DNA of 5,678 bases from a bacterium. Its GTDB lineage: Bacteria > Arandabacterota > Arandabacteria > Arandabacterales > Arandabacteraceae. The DNA is taken from positions 1-5,678 of the forward strand of contig JALGWB010000140.1 of the NCBI GenBank assembly GCA_025774405.1. Reading direction: 5' to 3'. A program made the translations under genes and the position numbers. Shown here one piece after another: positions 5,572 through 5,678 of this stretch. The notes below the pieces were generated by a model. The model was not told the origin of the DNA. It saw nothing but the letters and a program-made list of their open reading frames with translations, and did no database searches. Numbering within the stretch: position 1 is the stretch's first letter; each line of letters begins with the position of its first letter.

Positions 5572-5678
5572 TACGGGTAGACACGGTACATCAAGCGGGG
5601 GAACGGGATCGTCTCCCTCACGTGCCTTATACCGCAGATCCATGCAATCGTACGCTCTATACCCAGCCCGAATCCAGC
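5571..5678 (-). CDS. asnS: Class II aminoacyl-tRNA synthetase, probably asparaginyl-tRNA synthetase, C-terminal end
   Basis: Reading the minus strand in from the right edge gives 35 residues and a TAG stop. GFGLGIERTIAW is class II motif 3, with the Arg that holds ATP. It is followed by ICGIRHVRETIPFPR and a terminal YRVYP. The ETIPFPR ending is typical of asparaginyl-tRNA synthetases, and the short Tyr-Pro terminus recalls archaeal-type members; aspartyl and lysyl enzymes usually end differently (for example a LFPR or LFPLMRP ending). The enzyme charges tRNA-Asn with asparagine in the cytoplasm. The 5' end lies outside the window, so the exact amino-acid specificity is inferred from this tail alone. 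Confidence 0.78.
   Translation of the reverse strand, partial: AGFGLGIERTIAWICGIRHVRETIPFPRLMYRVYP

Overview
The window is bacterial DNA of roughly even base composition with dense coding on the minus strand. It holds a sigma-70-type promoter, a sigma-54-type promoter, strong Shine-Dalgarno sites, a DksA/TraR-family regulator, a KtrB-type potassium channel subunit and a pyruvoyl-dependent arginine decarboxylase. The end of an asparaginyl-tRNA-synthetase-like gene resembles the archaeal-type form. The mix would fit an uncultured FCB-group or similar environmental phylum, but this is a weak guess and no taxonomic marker is complete here.

Layout, right to left. The minus strand enters with the last 35 codons of a class II aminoacyl-tRNA synthetase (5571-5678). 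It converges on a plus-strand Hsp20 gene (5090-5536), and a strong hairpin sits between the two. A 347-base divergent spacer (4743-5089) follows. It carries a textbook -24/-12 sigma-54 promoter for hsp20 (5033-5047), a 15-base palindrome (4875-4889) and a TTGACA-type promoter facing left (4831-4859). Leftward comes a tight three-gene unit: pdaD (arginine to agmatine), ktrB with an extra N-terminal four-helix module (20-base gap), and a DksA-like zinc-finger protein with a protamine-like tail (15-base gap, TTG start).

A near-consensus sigma-70 promoter (1737-1765) then starts a second leftward unit: a 97-residue exported protein of unknown function, followed after 49 bases by a TPR protein of at least 453 residues that runs off the left edge. 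All long plus-strand reading frames over 1-4200 are shadows of these minus-strand genes.

How the parts may work together (inference): polyamine synthesis, K+ uptake, a DksA-like/nucleoid-binding factor and a small heat-shock protein all suggest stress or osmotic adaptation. The TPR repeats resemble those that often precede sigma-54 activator domains, and a sigma-54 promoter lies in the same window. A link between them cannot be shown because the TPR gene is cut. I see no mobile element, CRISPR array, tRNA or rRNA.
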